This document shows, one piece after another, positions 61,105-64,000 of a stretch of 64,000 nucleotides of DNA. This DNA comes from Deferribacterales bacterium Deferri_01 (GTDB lineage Bacteria > Chrysiogenota > Deferribacteres > Deferribacterales > Geovibrionaceae). Within the stretch, counting starts at the first letter, position 1; each line of letters opens with the position of its first letter. Position numbers and translations under genes: made by a program. The stretch spans positions 62,001 to 126,000 of the forward strand of contig LUZY01000002.1 in NCBI GenBank assembly GCA_001603805.1. Reading direction: 5' to 3'. The notes beneath the pieces are model-generated. The model had not been told where the DNA came from and searched no databases. It saw nothing but the letters and a program-made list of their open reading frames with translations.

Positions 61105-61803
61105 ATGTTCCTTGTACTGAAAATGGGCAGCACTCTGAAAGAGCTTGAAGATAACTACGGCGGCTTTTCAGACTGGATAATCCGCTTTATGGGCGCTTTC
61201 AGGAAACAGGTAAAAGTTATAGACGTTCAGAACGGTGATAAGCTTCCTGAACCTTCGGAGTATGAAGGAATTATTATTTCCGGCGCACATGAGATGGTCA
61301 CAGATCACCATGACTGGAGCGAAAAAACAGCGGAATGGATTAAATCCGCAGTTGCAAAAGAGATACCTCTTCTGGGTATCTGCTACGGTCATCAGCTTCT
61401 TGCCTATGCCCTCGGCGGCAGAGTAGACAACCACCCTTTCGGTGCGGAGATAGGCACAGTGGAGGTTGAACTCACAGATGCGGGCAAAAAAGACCCTCTT
61501 TTTAAAACTCTGCCCAAAAAATTCACAGCCCACGCCACACACACCCAGTCAGTCCTTAAACTGCCGGAAGGCTGCGTTGTGCTTGCGGGAAACGGCTATG
61601 AACCCATACACGGCTTCAGGTACGGAAAAAATGCATGGGGAGTTCAGTTTCACCCTGAATTTGACTCCTTCATAATGGAGCAGTATGCAGAACATCAGAA
61701 ACACAAAATCAAAGAGCCTGACAAAATAATGGAGCTTATAGATGAAACACCGGAAGCAAACGCACTGCTTGCGGCGTTTATGGAAATGTTTTCAAAGAGC
61801 TGA
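61105..61803 (+). CDS. class I glutamine amidotransferase-like protein
   Basis: A 232-residue triad-type amidotransferase. The nucleophile is Cys93 in LGICYGHQLLAYALGG, and the His/Glu pair is in GVQFHPEFD. It resembles the stand-alone GMP-synthase-like family (YLR126C/GuaA-N type), whose acceptor substrates vary. An oxyanion region IIISGAHEMV precedes it. It is followed 3 bases later by a macro-domain-like gene, suggesting a shared small pathway; the substrate is unknown. Confidence 0.9.
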   Translation: MFLVLKMGSTLKELEDNYGGFSDWIIRFMGAFRKQVKVIDVQNGDKLPEPSEYEGIIISGAHEMVTDHHDWSEKTAEWIKSAVAKEIPLLGICYGHQLLAYALGGRVDNHPFGAEIGTVEVELTDAGKKDPLFKTLPKKFTAHATHTQSVLKLPEGCVVLAGNGYEPIHGFRYGKNAWGVQFHPEFDSFIMEQYAEHQKHKIKEPDKIMELIDETPEANALLAAFMEMFSKS

Positions 61804-61806
61804 CAG

Positions 61807-62238
61807 ATGCTTTTCATCAGTCAGGAACTCACAGAGCTTGCCGGAACTGAGTACATAGCTGTGACCACTAACGGCACTGTAAAACAGGACGGAAAAGCAA
61901 ACATGGGCAGGGGCAATGCAAAAGAAGTTGCAGCAAAACTGCCCCGGATAGCATGTGAGCTTGGCAGGTTGACAACAGAGAAAGGCAACAGGGTTCATTA
62001 TCTGGGCGATAAGGTGTTCAGCTTCCCTGTGGAGGAATCGTGGCTTTCCTATGCGGAACTCCGGCTTGTGGAGCGTTCCGCAAAGGAGCTTCTGGAAGAA
62101 GTGAATAAAAGGAAGCTGGAACGCATAACGCTCCCCCTGCCCGGCTGCGGGAAAGGGGGATTAAAAAGAGAAGATGTAATCTCTGTTCTGGAAAAAATAT
62201 TTGACGACAGATTCGCTATTACTGAAAAGCCTGCCTAA
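61807..62238 (+). CDS. macro-domain-like protein
   Basis: A 143-residue protein. The segment AVTTNGTVKQDGKANMGRGN followed by AKEVAAKLP resembles the macro-domain subfamily with TNG...DG...MGRG, which binds ADP-ribose or related nucleotides, and PLPGCGKGGLKREDV matches the second loop. Enzymes of this fold remove ADP-ribose or dephosphorylate ADP-ribose-1''-phosphate. It starts 3 bases after the amidotransferase stop and converges on the cyclase gene with a 4-base overlap. Confidence 0.8.
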   Translation: MLFISQELTELAGTEYIAVTTNGTVKQDGKANMGRGNAKEVAAKLPRIACELGRLTTEKGNRVHYLGDKVFSFPVEESWLSYAELRLVERSAKELLEEVNKRKLERITLPLPGCGKGGLKREDVISVLEKIFDDRFAITEKPA

Positions 62239-62843
62239 AAAGAAGCAAATGCGCGGACACTGCATCCGTCCGCATCAGCATACTTCAGCGGCAGTGCGGT
62301 AAAGTTCACCTCAGAAGGCAGTTGTTCCAGCCCGGCGAGGTTTTCGATAATAAGCATACCGCTGCCTAAGAGAACTCTATGTACCGGCAGGGTGTTATTC
62401 CCCACCTCATCAACCGAAATGGAGTCAAGCCCTATTCCTTTCAGCCCCAAACCTGCGGCATATTCCGCTGCATTAAGTGAAAGAACCGGAAATCCCTCAA
62501 AGTATTCATCTGTCCCCCACTTGGCGCCCCAGCCTGTGCGGAGAATAATAAACTCAAAACCTTCTGCGGCTTTCAGCATATCGGGTTCAATCACCTTTAC
62601 TCCGTGGGGTACGTCAATCACCACAGCTCTTCCTGTGAACTCACCTATGGAGTAGTCCTCAAGCTTTCTGCCATCCCTAAAGACATGATACGGCGCATCC
62701 ATGTGCGTTCCTGTGTGGGAAAACATATGGAAAAGTGTCTCTCTGTATCCGTCTATCTCAAGCCTCTCAAGCACGGGCTTTTCTGTACCGGGGTAAACAG
62801 GCATATTTTCTGTAATCGTATATGTGAGATCTATGTATTTCAT
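62235..62843 (-). CDS. cyclase-family (kynurenine formamidase-like) metal-dependent hydrolase
   Basis: A 202-residue protein of the cyclase/arylformamidase family (PF04199 type). The metal-binding signature HTGTHMDAPYHVF is near residue 45, with IDLTYTITENMPVYPG at the N-terminus and GIGLDSISVDEVGN near residue 140, all standard. Members hydrolyse N-formylkynurenine or other amides; no tryptophan-degradation genes are nearby, so the substrate stays open. It is monocistronic and faces the MscS gene divergently. Confidence 0.9.
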   Translation of the reverse strand: MKYIDLTYTITENMPVYPGTEKPVLERLEIDGYRETLFHMFSHTGTHMDAPYHVFRDGRKLEDYSIGEFTGRAVVIDVPHGVKVIEPDMLKAAEGFEFIILRTGWGAKWGTDEYFEGFPVLSLNAAEYAAGLGLKGIGLDSISVDEVGNNTLPVHRVLLGSGMLIIENLAGLEQLPSEVNFTALPLKYADADGCSVRAFASF

Positions 62844-62943
62844 TGACTTGACTCCTTATTTCCAATAGCATATATCTTGCGGGAGCATTTCCCCTATTCA
62901 CAAAATACCCTATATTCAAAAGACTTTAAAGAGGTATCTCCTG

Positions 62944-63744
62944 ATGCAGCAGGAATTGATGTGGCGCATTATTACCACGGCGCTTGTATTCATTACAGCC
63001 ATAATTTCACGCATAATTTTTCTAAGATACGTCCAGAAGCATACTTTCCCGAATGCTGATGCAAAAAGACGTGTACTTGTCACCACAAGGAATGTCTTTT
63101 TTCTAACAGTAATCCTCATCGTAAGCATAATCTGGCTTTCCCATATACGTAATATAGCCATCTCCCTTGCCGCTATCGCTGTCGCTGTTGTTATAGCCAC
63201 CAAGGAGCTTCTGCTTTGCTTCCTCGCCGGAATAATAAGAGGCATCAGTCAGCCTTTCAGAATTTCTGACAGAATAGAGATCAACGGACTGCGGGGCGAT
63301 GTTATAGACGTAAATCTCATTAACACCACTCTCCTCGAAATCAGCTCCACCCACCAGTACACAGGGCGAACCATCACCGTTCCCAACAGCCTGTTTATGA
63401 GCAGTCCGGTGGTAAACGAAACCTATCTTGATGAATTTATGCTTCATATTTTCAGCATTCCTCTGAAAACAAATGAGGATATAGAAAAGATCGAGAAAGT
63501 TCTTCTTGATGCAGCAAACGAGGTATGCACCGAATATCTTGAAAGTGCAGTGAAATACATGACCGAGGTCAGTACCAGAGCCGGTCTTGAGGTTCCTTCC
63601 GTTGAGCCCCGCATATCAGTTGAATTTCATGACAGCGAAACCATCAACATGCTCGTCCGTGTTCCTGTGCCTTCACGCAGAAAAGGCCGAATAGAGCAGG
63701 CTATAATACGTCTTTATTTAGCAAAACTTAAGGCAGGTGCTTAA
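62944..63744 (+). CDS. small-conductance mechanosensitive channel family (MscS-like)
   Basis: A 266-residue membrane protein with about three N-terminal helices (IITTALVFITAIISRIIFL, VFFLTVILIVSIIWLS, ISLAAIAVAVVIATKELLLCFLAG), the pore-lining region with IIRGISQPFRISDRIEINGLRG, then the beta domain (GRTITVPNSLFMSSPVVN) and a short C-terminal alpha-beta part. It opens in response to membrane tension to release solutes. GAGGT is upstream of the ATG. Its 3' end overlaps the convergent CorA gene by 4 bases. Confidence 0.9.
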   Translation: MQQELMWRIITTALVFITAIISRIIFLRYVQKHTFPNADAKRRVLVTTRNVFFLTVILIVSIIWLSHIRNIAISLAAIAVAVVIATKELLLCFLAGIIRGISQPFRISDRIEINGLRGDVIDVNLINTTLLEISSTHQYTGRTITVPNSLFMSSPVVNETYLDEFMLHIFSIPLKTNEDIEKIEKVLLDAANEVCTEYLESAVKYMTEVSTRAGLEVPSVEPRISVEFHDSETINMLVRVPVPSRRKGRIEQAIIRLYLAKLKAGA

Positions 63745-64000
63745 AACCATTTCTTACGCCAGAAGTAAACAAGCATAGCCCCCGCAACGGCAGTCATAAG
63801 CCCTAAAACCGCCGGATAGCCCCATGGCTTTGCAAGTTCCGGCATGTTCTGAAAGTTCATGCCGTAAAGACCTGCGATAAAAGTCAGCGGAATGAATATA
63901 GCGGAAAAAATAGTAAGAACCTTCATCACCTCGTTCATCTGCTGTCCGTTGAGCGAAACATAGAGATTAAACATGTCCGTTGCTGTGGCATGAACCGACT
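63741..64000 (-). CDS. CorA-family magnesium/cobalt transporter, C-terminal fragment
   Basis: The last 85 or so codons of a gene running off the window's right end. Visible parts: VLTIFSAIFIPLTFIAGLYG (first pore helix), the GMN selectivity signature (YGMNFQNMPEL) and the second helix (AVLGLMTAVAGAMLVYFW) ending in a lysine tail RKKWF. The frame continues upstream to the window end (HATATDMFNLYV), so the internal ATG near 63974 is not the start. Confidence 0.93.
   Translation of the reverse strand, partial: SVHATATDMFNLYVSLNGQQMNEVMKVLTIFSAIFIPLTFIAGLYGMNFQNMPELAKPWGYPAVLGLMTAVAGAMLVYFWRKKWF

Noticed and set aside
1-64000. tRNA, rRNA, insertion sequences, prophage
   Set aside because: No tRNA cloverleaf with CCA-proximal TTCGA arm, no rRNA stretch, and no transposase, integrase or phage gene was recognised on either strand.

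Overview
The window looks like chromosomal DNA of an anaerobic or facultatively microaerobic Gram-negative bacterium with a very large respiratory repertoire. The mixture of citrate lyase, several molybdopterin reductases, an A2-type heme-copper oxidase and many multiheme cytochromes would fit a Deferribacterota-type organism (Geovibrio, Seleniivibrio, Denitrovibrio). That assignment is inferred from gene content and general sequence character only. I saw no rRNA, tRNA, CRISPR array, transposase or prophage.

Layout. (1) 1-3.7 kb: the tail of a LuxR/NarL-type regulator, then a TorD-like chaperone, a Tat-exported molybdoenzyme and its 4Fe-4S subunit. (2) 4.1-9.6 kb: a compact citrate lyase operon citC-citD-(PPC-domain gene)-citE-citF-citX-citG. 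(3) 10.2-16.1 kb: cytochrome c, SCO copper chaperone, an A2-type cytochrome c oxidase whose subunit II carries two c-heme domains, and heme O synthase. The coxA leader contains a duplicated start region around a three-hairpin repeat. (4) 16.1-20 kb: a GlrR/QseG/GlrK-like sigma-54 two-component operon facing a sigma-54-type promoter in front of a 41-residue secreted peptide. (5) 20.1-29.3 kb: a minus-strand S/N-oxide respiration island: OmpR-type regulator, histidine kinase, TorA-like reductase, monoheme cytochrome, DmsA, DmsB, TorD. (6) 29.6-31.2 kb: an rRNA-type methyltransferase and a pseudouridine synthase. (7) 31.5-47.9 kb: two convergent operons forming a porin-cytochrome electron conduit with about 86 predicted c-type hemes, including one 28-heme protein. 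(8) 48-64 kb: a 4Fe-4S protein, glyA under a ZTP-type riboswitch, rubrerythrin followed by two more copies of the three-hairpin repeat, a large lipoprotein, a cold-shock protein, a hemolysin-III protein, an EAL-HDOD protein, a chemoreceptor/PP2C/STAS signalling operon, a glutamine amidotransferase and macro-domain pair, a cyclase, an MscS channel and part of a CorA transporter.

How it fits together. Citrate cleavage would feed carbon. Electrons from the quinol pool could go to soluble N- or S-oxides (TorA, DmsAB), to oxygen (caa3-like oxidase), or through the membrane bc module, periplasmic cytochromes and porin to an extracellular or outer-surface acceptor. A 17-bp direct-repeat motif (TTTACY-N5-TTTACY) occurs before dmsA, before the response-regulator gene and before the large cytochrome operon, suggesting that one OmpR-type regulator coordinates these branches. 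The observations I rate highest are the three-hairpin repeat family with compensatory stem changes, the porin-cytochrome island with its recurring pairing of a giant cytochrome and a thioredoxin/TPR protein, the shared regulatory motif, and the sigma-54 promoter and small peptide beside the GlrR operon.
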